DNA of 64,000 bases from assembly GCF_963576675.1 (NCBI RefSeq), contig NC_088913.1:19170001-19234000 (forward strand), given 5' to 3'. Source of the stretch: Euphorbia lathyris. Taxonomy: Eukaryota; Streptophyta; Magnoliopsida; Malpighiales; Euphorbiaceae. The position numbers and the translations under genes were made by a program. Shown here in pieces: positions 1 to 11,213 of this stretch (position 1 is its first letter; each line of letters starts with the position of its first letter). The notes beneath the pieces were generated by a model that saw only the letters and a list, made by a program, of their open reading frames with translations, made no database searches and had not been told where the DNA came from.

Positions 1-385
1 TTCTGAAACATCCACCACATATTGAACTCCAGATTGTATGGAACAAGTCGCCTCTCGATGGGCACCGTTACTTAACCCGATGTTGCTCCATTTCTGAAAA
101 ACCAATCATGTATTGAACTCCAGGTTCTATCGAACTAGCTGCCTCTCTACGGACATTGTTACTTAACACAATGTTGCTCCATTTCAGAAACATCCATCAT
201 GTATTAAACTCCAGGTTGTATAGAACGAGTCGCCTCTCTACAGACACTGTTACTTAATCCGATGTTGTTCCATTTCTGATACATCCATCACGTATTGAAC
301 TCCATGTTGTATCGAACAAGCCGTCTCTCTACATACATCGTTACTTAACCCGGTGTTGCTCCATTTCTGAAACATCCATTACTTG
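1..385. repeat. 91-bp tandem repeat, four copies plus a partial fifth
   Basis: A unit beginning TTTCTGAAACATCCATCA and ending GATGTTGCTCCA recurs with an exact 91-bp period: new copies start at 91, 182, 273 and 364. The first copy is cut by the window edge, so the array probably extends further left. Copies differ by scattered substitutions and have no indels. I see no coding potential. It may be a local satellite or minisatellite, or an internal repeat of an element lying outside the window. Confidence 0.9.
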
Positions 386-1417
386 AATTTGAGATTATGT
401 TTGAACTGGAAAAATGTTCTCTCCTCGATAAACCTGTGTAAATATGATGCATATGTATGAATGTGTAATTGCATGAGATGTATGAATGTATGACATTTGA
501 TATATGTGATCTTCGAGGCGGAGGCGGAGGTAGTCCAGGCTCAAATCCGTAGGTTGCAGTGCCTGATTAGTGGAAACGCATCCAGTCATCTGTAATGACT
601 ACTCATCCCTCAAACTCCGAGTGTGAGGATAATGATGATGAGGAGGACTAGAGCTCTTGCTATTTGATATGATTTGGCTTTGTTTTTTACTAGGGCTAGA
701 GTTCCTACCGCTGGGGTGCTTTGACTTTGATTTTGCTCTACATTTTTCCTAAACCACCCTTTGTGGGTTTTCATTCTAGTGAACTGCTCGACTTTTGCTT
801 AAGCCGTCCCTTTATGAGTTTTCAACCTAATGAGCATTATCTTTTTCAGTTTTTCTTTTTGTTTTTTTTTTTTTTCAAACATAGCTTCTGGAGAGACTCC
901 TGGAGTAAGTACAGTCCACAAGCTCCAAAGAGCACGGATGACTTTGAAGGATTTAAGAGTATGATCTTGATGATTTGACTTGTTATTTAACTGGTACCAT
1001 GCCACACACTCTATCTCTGTCTCCGAACTGGCACCGTGAGACTACTTAATTACAGATTAATTGTGATTAATTAAGTTTTTGTAACTGCTAGTACCAACCA
1101 AGCTGATGTAGAAGTCTCTATTAGCCATTTGTAATCATTGCCAATTAATTTCAATCAATAGTATTCTTCTCTATCGATCTCCTCTGTTCTATACACCACA
1201 TTATTGACACTATTATCATGAACATTTTAGTCAATTTCATCAAGTTGGAATGTGAATTTTCTTGAGTGATTAAAACAAAATTCTATAAAATGGTACTTCT
1301 TCAATTGGGACCTAATAATATTTATAGCATCCCTTTAATTGCATAAACCAAAAAAGAATTACAATTTTGAGAGAATAATTATTCTTAATCAAACGTATTA
1401 AGCTCAAATTTCGTCGT
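386..1417. other. Non-coding stretch downstream of SCPL-A
   Basis: No convincing gene. It contains short T-rich tracts (about 860-877) and small chance ORFs on both strands that overlap each other and lack any family signature. The last 100 bases or so next to 1418 should hold the 3' UTR of SCPL-A. No canonical AATAAA was seen there on the minus strand, only A/T-rich near matches. Confidence 0.5.
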
Positions 1418-4400
1418 CTAAAGAGGATAATAATGAATAAACCTATCAAACATGTCAAAACATTCCCTGCGTTTGTACTCTTGAGGTGAGTGACCTGCTC
1501 CCTGCACATTTCAAAATTCAAATTACCACAATTAGCATCTCTTTCTACTTAATGAACTCTCTTAATATGTATTAATTAAACTTAATGACGAAAAGCGTAA
1601 TTAGTGAACAAATTCTTGCCTTCACTGTTGCATATGTCAACAGATACCCATCCTCTGAATAATTGATTGTATACCTGCAATTATAAGTATAACAATGTTT
1701 GAATAAAACGAAACATTGATGAGATGATTACGCTAAAATAACGTATCAGAAATCGATTAATTACCCAGCAACTTGACCATCAACAAGCCATTGTCGCCAA
1801 TCAATATCGATAGTCAAGTTTAGTTCCCTTATCCATTGCTGAGTGCCCACATTTGGAATTATAAAATCATGATCCCCACTGTTTTCAGGCAAGTAAAATC
1901 ATTTAGCTAATATAACAGTAATCTGATATTTTATTATCCTTAATGTACATGAATAGACTAATGTAGATTCATTAACTTACTTGTATACGAGCGCTTGTAA
2001 TCCACTTTTCGTGAAATTCCGGTGATAATCAAGGACACTGGTTACATCATAGTCATAATCCAAGGACTCATTGCATCTCTTCCAATCTTGTACCGTTCCC
2101 TGATCATTAACATTATACATATGTGAGTGTGTTACTGTGTTCGGATATGATCATGATTCATGATTCCTGATGTATGAATTAATTATCTAAGCGATTAACA
2201 TTCACATACCGGACGGACATTCAGAGCAGCTTGCACAGTTTCATCATTTGCCCATAAATAAGATAGGGAGTAATTGAAGTTCTGCAGTAAATATATTATT
2301 GGTGATCAACATGTAAGCTCAAACTCATTGTAACAATGTATAACAATAGCAACTCACATGGCACCATTTTTGAGGAACTGGGTCGGATGACATAACGATT
2401 TTAGCAGGATTTCCGCGGAGTGATCTTCGAGCTGTTTCTTGAGTCGGACGATGAGGAGATGCCCAAACGCACATAGGCTCCAGAATATGATTCGTGCTTA
2501 TATCTTTAATGCACTATAATATTCCAATAACGGTACAAATAAATTTTATCGTTTCAAAAACAATTACAGAGCAAAATCAATTAATCAACAATCCCTTACA
2601 TTCTTGACCAGTTGGAGATCCACATAGCATTGTGAATTGGTGTCTACAACATAGAAATCTGAATTGCAAGAGTTTTTAGCTGCCTGCACGGAAATGATTT
2701 CAGAACCTTTTAGACCATAACAAAGCAGAATCATTTAACAAATTCATAATCAGGAATTTAAGGAATAGTGAATACTACTTGAAACTAATTAGGAGTGTCA
2801 TAATTGTGTTATGTGATCGATATACTCACATGATTATATATGATATAAATGAAACAAAAATGACAGACGTGTCAAACGAGTCATATTTCGGTTGAGTTAT
2901 CATGTTCGAGTTCTAGGCTTCTAGCTCATTAGTACTTAGAACTATCCTAAACAATGTAAGATCACAGTATCAAGTAATTTGATCTTAAAAGCAAAAAACA
3001 AAATTGTAAATGAAATCAAACCGTTCTAAATCTGTATCAAACTAAAGTTCAAATTCAAGATTTGAACTCTAAATTCATATGTGGAGTAGTGAATCACCTC
3101 ATAAAGTTCGTCAGATATAAGTGCCATCCTATGAGCATATATAACCTTTGAATTTTCTTGAATTTCTGAATCTGTTTTCGGGCATCCAATAATGTAACCC
3201 TGAAATAATTTTCAACAAATTAACAAAATTTAACATCATTTCAATCATTTCCTTCAGCTCAATCAAGTTCCTCCACAAACCACATAGTCATGTACCTTAA
3301 GATTCAGCCGAGGCTCTTGTCCATAACCATTGTCTAAAAGATCAGAAACAAGAAATCAAGTCTTACTTTTCAGCAATATGGATCAAGTTATAGATAGAAA
3401 TTTCAAACTTAGCACTGTAATAACCTCACCATCTAAAATATGTTTAACAACCATAGTAGCAGAAAGGCCTGAATACGAATCAGCCCCAACAAACAATGGT
3501 TGCTTGAGGTATTGTGGATGATCAATCAGCCACTGAAAGATAAACCTCAAACATTTAATCATCAAATGAGGCTGATTAGTCTTTCAATAACTGAATTTTG
3601 TTCGTAGAAAATTTCACCTTCTTGAGGAATCCATAGACTTGGTAACCTGTTTTTGTATCAGACATTGGCCAGCCCTCTTGGGTTGTTGAATAGGAAAAGC
3701 CAGATCCAACAGGGGCATCAACAAATAGAATACTCGCGCTCTGATCGATCGATTAACAGGATGAAAGATTGAATTGGTTAATGAACACAGTTTCTCATTG
3801 AATTGAAATTCTGGGTTACCGTGTGTTTACCTTTGTCCATGAATATGGATAATAAGACAATGGCGGCAATCCCGCATCATAACCTGTGATGTTGAACTGT
3901 ATCGGACCTGCAAATTGGTAAAACTTGTTAATTGCGTCAATATACGCTGTTCAATTCAAAGAATTGTGCGATGAATAAAGATTTGATCGGGAAATGTATC
4001 GAATTGTTGGGCATAACGTGGATGATAGTGTGGTCATTACCTGTTCGACAAAATGCCTGACTGAAATTTTCGCTTGATCTACTTTAACTTATTTGCATTA
4101 TACGTTTTCGCGCTCTAGTGCATATTTTTAGCCATTTATCATCAAGAATTTGAAAATACTGATTTCACATCATAGCTTTTAAATATTAATTACGTTTAAT
4201 TTAAACGAGTCAATGTATACGGTTATAAAAAAAACTTGTTAAGATATATACAAGTTAATTACAATTTTGTTGTTAATGTATCTAAAATATTTGTTATATT
4301 ATTAATATAGTTATAAATAAGGGTAATTAATTTATTAATCCTTATATTTTGACAAAACATACTGTTTAGTCTCTGTATTTTTAAAAACACATGGTAAGGT

Positions 4401-5529
4401 TCCTAACTTTTTTCTCAGTAAACTGTTTAGTCCTTCTGTCTGTTTGTTAGATTTTTTACCGTTTATGACTTCGGAAATGACTAAATTACCCTTTACTATT
4501 TACCTTCAAACTTTAGAAGAGAAAATCCAATTTAGAAGAAGAAGCTATTTGTATGGAGAACAAGAAAAAGAACAGACCTAATGCTTACGAATTTAAACGA
4601 TTAAGAAGAAAATCAAGAAGAAGAACGCTCAAAGTTGATTTCAGATGCATTAGAGTTTAAAGGAAATGAAAAGAAGAACGCAAATCCAAATTGACTAACA
4701 AAATCTTCATGAGAGTCTAACGGCAGGGACTAAACAGTTCACCGAGAAAAACATTAGGGACTAAACAGTTCATTGAAAAAAAGGTTAGGGACTTTATCAT
4801 GTATTTTTGAAAATACAGGAACTAAACAGTGTGTTTTGTCAAAATATAAAGACTAATAAATTACTTAGTCTATAAATAACCAACTAAAAAAATATAAGAA
4901 ACTGATTGAATTTATTTATAAATTTGTTTAGAATTTTGAATATAACAATTAATCCAAATTTCAATGTCATTATCCACAGTTTACCCTATAAAATCAGAAT
5001 TCATATATATCAAAGAATGCAATTTGGGTTAGAAAAAAAGAAATACCTATTTGATAAATAAGACCGTTGAAAGCAGAGCAACCAGGTCCACCACTATACC
5101 AAAGCAATACTGGATCTTTCTTCGGATTCCCTTCTGATTCTATGAAATAATAAAACATCTCCGCCGATCCCACACTTACATATCTGCATTTCATATTTCA
5201 TAAACAATCAACAACTTCTCCAAATATAAAATAAAATTAATTAAAAACAGTCATTAACAATCCAGTTTTGAAGGAATGATCTCCGGGTGCAAAAAGCAAT
5301 CTAGAGATGACGATAGAATAAGAATCAATTGAATTCCACGTCATAAATGAAGGGAAATATGATGATAATTAATTAAATATTAAAATCGATACCCGGTTTC
5401 TAATGTAAACGGAAGTTCCCCGTCAAATCCCGGAAGATACTTGACAACGGAGCCGGCTGAGAAAATAAATTGGATAATGAAGCACAACGTTGCAAGATTC
5501 CGGTGACCGGCGCGGTAATTGGACAGCAT
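1418..5529 (-). CDS. Serine carboxypeptidase-like protein (SCPL-A), probable clade IA acyltransferase
   Basis: I read 14 exons on the minus strand: 5529-5393, 5183-5047, 3907-3831, 3740-3618, 3532-3430, 3333-3296, 3199-3098, 2683-2600, 2513-2358, 2281-2210, 2099-1981, 1878-1765, 1674-1620 and 1501-1418. They sum to 1401 nt, one open frame of 466 residues ending in TAG. The start is the first ATG and is followed by a hydrophobic signal-like stretch (about residues 13-25), so entry to the secretory pathway and a vacuolar or extracellular location are inferred. The oxyanion segment GGPGCS is at 77-82. The triad is Ser177 (in ADSYSG), Asp385 (in NGDHD) and His443 (in GAGHSPQEY). All introns are GT-AG except intron 13, which begins GC. 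S10-family SCPL proteins are either peptidases or, in clade IA, acyltransferases that use glucose esters. The DSYS motif favours the latter; the substrate is unknown. Intron 2 holds a 550-bp MITE. Confidence 0.93.
4190..4945. repeat. Old MITE-3-like remnant in SCPL-A intron 2, split by MITE-1
   Basis: The sequence either side of MITE-1 (about 4190-4320 and 4871-4945) resembles the centre of the MITE-3 copies elsewhere in the window. It has a shared run of the type TATCTAAAATATTTGTTAT, then ATTAATATAGTT, then a segment like AATTTGTTTAGAA. Both outer ends are too eroded to place exactly. It looks like an older insertion that served as the target for MITE-1. Confidence 0.45.
4321..4870. mobile_element. 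MITE-1, Mutator-type non-autonomous element
   Basis: A 550-bp element flanked by a perfect 9-bp target duplication TATAAATAA (4312-4320 and 4871-4879). Its terminal inverted repeats extend about 130 bp. The left end reads GGGTAATTAATTTATTAATC, and the right end is its imperfect reverse complement. Motifs such as CTGTTTAGT and TTTTGACAAAACA occur in both arms. There is no coding capacity. Nine-base duplications plus long inverted ends point to Mutator-like transposase. It lies wholly inside SCPL-A intron 2 and disrupts no splice site. Confidence 0.9.
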
Positions 5530-5612
5530 AGTAGGAGTAGCAGAAGCTTGAAATGGTGGTGAGTGATGGTGTAGTACCTAAAAAATACTTAGACTTTTAA
5601 AATATGTTCAAT

Positions 5613-5624
5613 GTAAATATACAA
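5613..5624 (-). promoter_or_regulatory. Candidate TATA box of SCPL-A
   Basis: On the minus strand TGTATATTTACA lies about 85-95 bases upstream of the ATG at 5529, which would give a 5' UTR of roughly 50-60 nt. The region is AT-rich, so this is only a plausible core promoter; no other element was recognised. Confidence 0.4.
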
Positions 5625-5639
5625 AGGATTGGATTAGGA

Positions 5640-6230
5640 CCGTTGAAGACATAATAAAAAAAGAAATTGTTTATTTTTGAAACGATTAATTATTCATTTT
5701 AATGTATTCGTAATAAATTAAATAAAGAAAATAGAAATATGGTTATAGCTGTAATTGGATTTTGAATTACGGTTGATGTTGGAAACTTTAGTTTGAATGG
5801 AAGATGTTTACTTTTATTTTTTATTTTTTTTACATGAACAATATTATACACTTTAAACACGTGACATAATTATCTTGGGTAAGAGTAGAATGGAGGGTGT
5901 ATATTTTTAAATAATAGTGCATGTTATTTAATACTAAACATTTTGGTAATAATATGTTTTATTTCGGTTTGTATAACTTAATAACCTAACTTTCAAGAAT
6001 GTGACACTATATATATATATATATTGTTAAAAAATGTAATTTTAAATATAGATAAAATAAAATGAATAATATTCATTTAACTAAATTATATGTGCACACA
6101 CATTAACCCTTAACTTTTTAGTAATTAAAATTCAATGTATACAATTATAATTAATCAAAATTTAATGTATTATTTATCGTCTCTCACTTTGCATTAAGAG
6201 GAGTTGGTTTTTTTTCCACTGTAGGAAGCC
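5640..6230. other. AT-rich upstream region of SCPL-A
   Basis: No gene seen. It contains a short (TA)n run at about 6008-6025 and T-rich tracts. It should include the distal promoter of SCPL-A, which ends abruptly at the LTR-A boundary at 6231, only about 700 bp upstream of the start codon. Confidence 0.5.
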
Positions 6231-6493
6231 TGTTTAACCACGTGAGTTTTGAATAAATTTTTGTATTTGTTAAGGTTTCATGGTTATTAGGAGCAATAAG
6301 GAGTCAATTATTATCTAAACCTAGTCTTTTTTTTTTTTTTTTTGTAATCATGTTATCTCTAATTCTGAAAGACGTTAGCTTATTTTTAACCACATATGTT
6401 TTTGTAAGGCTATTTAAAGCCACTGTTGTTTTAGTAAGACAAATGCACTTGCACCTTCTTGTAATTGCTTATTGTGTTCAACGTTTTCTAACA
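6231..6493 (+). repeat. LTR-A left LTR
   Basis: 263 bp, clearly homologous to 10046-10305. Shared blocks include GTTTTGAATAA, TATCTAAACCTAGTCTTT, ACGTTAGCTTATTTTTA and TTTTTGTAAGGCTATTTAAA. It contains a poly-T expansion (about 6327-6342) that is missing from the right copy. The two LTRs differ widely, so the insertion is old. Confidence 0.85.
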
Positions 6494-6582
6494 TTTAGCA
6501 TTAGAGCCTTCTCAGATAGGGCTGATTGAGAGAAAAAGAAGAGAGTTTCTTGGAGAGAAAAACGAGATACGAATGAACATAA

Positions 6583-7375
6583 ATGGCAGAAATCAGTAAC
6601 AACAATAACACCTTTATTCTACCAGCAATTTCCAAATTCGTTGGCTTTTATGAACACTGAACAATGATGTAGAATTTTCTTCAATCAAAGGAGTATTGGA
6701 GCCTAGTAGAAGATGGAATAATGGAGATTCTAGCGGGTAAGGAGCCATCAGAAGCAGAAGCAAAGCTCATTGGAGAGCAACAATTGAAGGACAAAAGTGA
6801 AAAATTATCTATGGGAACCATCGTCAATGATGATGTATCCAAGCAAAATTGGGATTCAATGGAGAAAAAGTTCAAAGAGTTGACAAGAGTCAAGAGAGCG
6901 CAACTTCAGACTCTCCAAACTGAATTCGAAACTCTATAGATGAAAGAAGGAGAAACTATCAATGCCTATTTTGGAAGAACACTTTCCATTGCCAAGATGA
7001 TGAAAGTGTATGGAGAATGCCCTAAGGAAGCAGGCATCACAAGAAAGATCCTTATATCCCCAGTCCCAAAATTCAATTATGTAGTTTGTTGAATTGAAGA
7101 ATCAAATAATGTGAATCTTTTAACTATTGATGAACTCCAAAGCAGTCTTCTAATTCATGAACAGACGATGAAAGGGTCAGTTGAAGAAGAACAAATCGTG
7201 AAAGTCACACATGAAAATCGAGGTAGAAAAGGCAGAGGTTCTTATAGGGCTCGAGGAAGAGGCAGAGGCAGACAATCCTTTTACAAAGGTGATGTGGAAT
7301 GATACAAGTGTCATAACTTTGGGCACTTTCAATATGAATGCAGTTTGAGAACAGATAGAGGACGACAATTCAACT
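6583..7375 (+). pseudogene. LTR-A gag remnant
   Basis: Reads from an ATG at 6583 as a copia-type gag, with stops soon after (within about 100 bases) and again at 6937 and 7090. A segment KEYWSLVEDGI typical of these gags can be read at about 6689-6720. The longer open pieces are 6721-6939 and 7111-7302. The second ends in an Arg/Gly-rich basic run followed by a broken zinc knuckle (YKCHNFGHFQYEC, about 7303-7341), from which the canonical spacing C-X2-C-X4-H-X4-C can still be recognised. Not functional. Confidence 0.8.
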
Positions 7376-7538
7376 CTAGAGAATTTTGAGAATTATGCAA
7401 AATGCAAGGATCAAAATGCAGCTTACTATAGTGTATATGCCTGAGAAAAATAGAGGTGTGATGCTTGCTTAAAGAGAAGGAGATGCCCAAAATGTTGTAT
7501 GCCGATGTCATCTTCTCAATCAAAGTCTTACTGCGTCC

Positions 7539-8726
7539 TTGAACAATAAAACTCTAGAAAAATGTTGGAGTGATATTAAAACTAACATTGAATACTTCAG
7601 CGCCCTTGGCTGCATTGGAAATGTACATGTACCTAATGCTATGAGATTGAAGTTAGATGCCAAAAGCCAGAAGCTACTTTTGATCGGCTACAATGAAGAG
7701 TCCAAAGCATACAAACTGATTAATCCTTCCATAAAGAAGGTAACCATTAGCAGAGGTGTGATCTTTTAAGAGAATGAATGGTTAAATTGAGCAAAAACAA
7801 AAGAGGAGACCAATGATGTACTTGATTGGGGAGATATGAAGAAACTTAGAATCAAAGAGACGAAAGTGAAGAAGGAACAAATTTAAATGAAGAAAATATA
7901 GTAGATGCGAACGAAGACACCACCTCTAATGATGTAGAAAATTTCAGCTCCAGTAGCGATGTTCCAAACTCAGCAAATTCCATCTCCAATGACATTCCAA
8001 ATTTGATGAACTCCAACTCCACAATGCCTCGGATTCATCTTCTTCAATCAGAGAATGAGGAGCTCCTGCTTACTTAGAAGATTGCACAAGTGGAGATGGA
8101 GTCTCCGAAGATTATGAGGTACAAAACTTTGCTTTATGCATATCTGATGACCCTCTTTTCTATGAACAAATAGAAAAAAATAAAAAAGATGGAGAGATGC
8201 AATGGACCTTGAAATCGAAGCAATAGAGAAGAGTCAAACTTGGAAGCTTATAAAGGCCTCTTCGGGAGTGAAGCTAGTAGGAGTCAAGTAGGTGTATCAA
8301 ACAAAGTTGCACGATAATGGAGAAATTGATAAATGTAACGCAAAACTCGTGGCAAAATTTTATTCTCAAAAGGAATTGATTATGATGAAGTCTTTCCCCA
8401 CTAGCAAGGTAGGACACTACTCGCATGGTGATTGCATTAGTAGCAAAAAATGGTTGGAAGTTGTTTCAACTCGATGTCAAAATCACCTAAGATGTTTATG
8501 TTGCTCAACCACAAGGCTATAAAGTGAAGGGGAAGGAGAAAAAGGTGTATAAAATGAATAAAGCCCTTTATGGGTTAAAACAAGCTCCAAGGATGTGGTT
8601 CAGTAGAATTGAAAGGTACTTTATCAAAAAAGGGTTTAACAGAAGTTGTTGTGATCTATTTGTCAAAAAAAAAAGAGAATAATAAAATTTTAATTATAAG
8701 TCTTTGTGTTGATGGTCTTATTTTTA
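7539..8726 (+). pseudogene. LTR-A integrase C-terminus and RT remnant
   Basis: The protease and most of the integrase are deleted: gag is followed within about 170 bases by the integrase C-terminal segment (7550-7769, with LLIGYNEESKAYKLINP). RT fragments follow in shifting frames. One covers the region around VYQTKLHDNGEIDKCNAKLV (about 8292-8350), another [20 protein letters not shown] (about 8553-8612). The last reaches the RT active-site area CVDG (about 8704-8715), where the usual YVDD is lost and MITE-2 interrupts. Confidence 0.8.
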
Positions 8727-9100
8727 GGGTAAATTACATATGTGGTGTACAACCATTTTCCTATTTCACATTTTGGTGTACAACCTTCAATTTTGCACAC
8801 AAAAGTGTATAACCTTTTGGCAACCTCCCACTAAAGTGTACAGTTGGTAATTGTGACTGGTCAACGCTCCACATCAGCAATTTGACCTCCTTAAAAATCA
8901 AAAGTTGACCAGTCAACGCAAAGACAACGCGCCACGTCAGTAATTTTGACTTTTATGGAGGTCAAATTGCTGATATGGCACGTTGTATTCACGTTAACCT
9001 GTCATAATTACCGATTATACACTTTAGAGGGAGGTCACCAAAAGGTTGTACAGTTTTGTGTGTAAAATTGAATGTTGTACACCACATATATAATTTACCC
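8727..9100. mobile_element. MITE-2, Mutator-type element inserted in LTR-A RT
   Basis: 374 bp with inverted ends GGGTAAATTACATATGTGGT (left) and the matching reverse complement at the right, extending over 80 bp. It is flanked by 10-bp target duplications CTTATTTTTA (8717-8726) and CTTGTTTTTA (9101-9110) with one mismatch. No ORF of interest. The RT-coding flanks line up once the element and one duplication are ignored, which confirms insertion into an existing retrotransposon. Confidence 0.9.
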
Positions 9101-9965
9101 CTTGTTTTTACAAGCAATAATTTGCATATGATACAAGGCTTCAAAAACACAATGAAGAACGAGTTTGAGATGACTGATCTAGGAGAGATGAAGTATTTCT
9201 TAGAGCTGGAAGTAGATCAAGGCGCCAATGAAATTTTCATCAGTCATAAGAAATATGTTAGTGAAATTCTTAAAATTTCGGGATAAAAAGTTGCAATTGA
9301 GTCATTAATCCAATAGTTCTAGGGAACAAACTATCAAAGGAGGAGGAGTGTTCTCAAGTAGATAGAACTTTGTTCAAATAGATCATAGGAAGATTGTTAT
9401 GATTGTCATAAGACCAACTTTGATGTATACCATATGCCTCATACGCAGATTCATGTCTAAAACCATGGAGACACACATGTTAGCAGCTAAAGAATTTTGA
9501 AATACATTCAAGCTACTATTGATTTTGACATCTTTTATAAAAGGGGTTGCGCAACTAAATTAATGGCTTATGCAGACAGTGTTTATACTAGTGATAATGT
9601 TTTCCCGTTAAGTGGAGCAATTGTAGCTTAGGCATCAAAGAAATGGTTGGTATTAACTCTATAAACTATAGAGGCAGAGTATAATATTGTTGCTTCATGT
9701 GCCTGTCAAAGCGTTTAGATGCAACGAATTTTGAAACAAATTGAATATACACATAGTGACTATGAAAACTCCATATGATAATTCTTCTACTACCAAAGTT
9801 GGAAAGAATCTGCTATTTTATGGAAGAAGTAAACATATTAATGTAAGGTTTCACTTTTTAAAAAATCTTATAAGTGACGGGTCAATTGATTTGGAATAAT
9901 GCATCATGAATGAGCAAGCTACATATATCATGACAAAACCTATGAAACTTGATTAGTTCTAGAAA
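9101..9965 (+). pseudogene. LTR-A RT C-terminus and RNase H remnant
   Basis: Resumes after MITE-2 with the copia RT connection segment (about 9125-9286, containing FEMTDLGEMKYFLELEVDQG). Eroded RNase H pieces follow: a YADSVY-like stretch near 9570, SKKW near 9635, TIEAEYNIVAS near 9668, and a C-terminal stretch near 9850-9950. At least five stops interrupt it. Not functional. Confidence 0.78.
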
Positions 9966-10045
9966 CTTAGAGAAGCATTTGGCATTCGAAGAAGCTTATG
10001 TATAAACTAACGTGTTTTATGCAAGTTTAGTTTAGGGGAGAGTTT

Positions 10046-10305
10046 TGTTGAGTCACATGAGTTTTGAATAAGTCTTTGTGTTTGTTAAGATTTCCTAGAT
10101 ATTAGGAGTAATAAGGAGTCAGATATTATCTAAACCTAGTCTTTGTCCTGTAATCATATTATCTCTAATTCTGAGAAACGTTAGCTTATTTTTAGCTTCA
10201 TGTGTTTTTGTAAGGCTATTTAAAGCCACTGATGTTTCAGTTTCAGTAAGTCAACTACACTTGCATCTTCTTGTAATTTCTTATTGTGTTCATCGTTTTT
10301 TAACA
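10046..10305 (+). repeat. LTR-A right LTR
   Basis: 260 bp, the partner of 6231-6493. It starts TGTTGAGTCACATGAG and ends TTTTTTAACA. Confidence 0.85.
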
Positions 10306-10669
10306 GTTTTATCTCTATAGAAGAGGGTTTCGCTAAACTTTCGCGAGCTTAGAGGAAGATGAGGAGTTAGTCATTGATTAAGGATTGGACGGAGTCATAG
10401 AAAGCATACACGAGTTCTACCTATTGAGCTGTTTTCTTGCAGATCGAGTGATTAACTTCTCGGTAATGAAGTATCACATGAGAAGTTATGGCGATCGGAG
10501 AATAAAATAACTACCAGGGATCTATGGGAATGAAGGTTCATGTTTCAACTATAACACATCTTACTTGAAAAGTGTTGTGGATGGAGGCCCTCGACCTTTG
10601 ATGGCTACTTGCTCCTAGTTTATCATGTAAAATAGAGAGATGTGCCTTTGAATGTTACTCTCATCTTTT
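10306..10669. other. Spacer between LTR-A and MITE-3 copy 1
   Basis: No gene or repeat recognised. Slightly more GC-rich than its neighbours, with no ORF above 60 codons. Confidence 0.45.
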
Positions 10670-11213
10670 TTACGGTGGCCAAATTTAACCCTAACATTTC
10701 AAGTAAAGTGTAGATTTAATCCTAACGTATGAAATTGTGTAAATTTAACCGTACGTCTCCAAGCAAGATCAATTTTAACAACGTGCTATTGAGAATTTGA
10801 AAACACTAGTTTGACTGTTATTTAACTGTCACATCGAACCTTTCCAAACAAGTTTGTCAATAAATTGAAGCAGTTTCATACATTTTTTGTAATTATATTA
10901 ATAACACAGCAAATATTTCAGATAGTTTCAAAAAAATATTGTGATTAACTTATATGTAGCAGATTTAGTTTTTAGTATTTTAAGCGAATTTTTGTAATTT
11001 TATTAAGAAACTAAATATCTGAACCATAATTGATATTTTGAAAGTCTTAAGTCACAGTTAAATACTAGTCAAACCCATAGTTCTAAGTTTCTATTACGCA
11101 TGGCTAAAATTGATCTTATATGAAAACATTGGGTTAAATTTGTATCATTTAATACGTTAAAGCTAAGTCTGCACTTTTCTTAAAACGTTAGTGTTAAATT
11201 TGATCTTTATCCC
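10670..11213. mobile_element. MITE-3 copy 1
   Basis: About 540 bp with degenerate inverted ends. The left arm holds AAATTTAACCCTAACATTTC and AAGTGTAGATTTAATCC; the right arm holds their reverse complements near 11095-11205. The same family recurs at about 63170-63750 and, split, at 28046-43776. The target duplication was not resolved, so the ends are approximate to about 10 bp. No coding content. Confidence 0.75.

Larger units (their letters stand above)
6231..10305 (+). mobile_element. LTR-A, decayed Ty1/copia retrotransposon
   Basis: A 4.1-kb element bounded by two related LTRs of about 260 bp (6231-6493 and 10046-10305) that start TGTT and end AACA. A degraded initiator-Met primer site follows the left LTR (about 6496-6509, similar to TGGTATCAGAGCC) and a purine-rich tract (TTTAGGGGAGAG, 10031-10042) precedes the right one. 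Between them are broken gag, integrase C-terminal, RT and RNase H segments in copia order, full of stops, frameshifts and deletions. Flanks AAGCC and GTTTT do not match, so the target duplication has decayed or the ends have recombined. MITE-2 is inserted in its RT. It separates the two SCPL genes. Confidence 0.88.

Noticed and set aside
721..1005. Overlapping ORFs on both strands
   Set aside because: Low-complexity, T-rich coding with no family signature; chance ORFs.
6226..10310. Target duplication for LTR-A
   Set aside because: AAGCC at the left and GTTTT at the right do not match; no alternative end gave a match.
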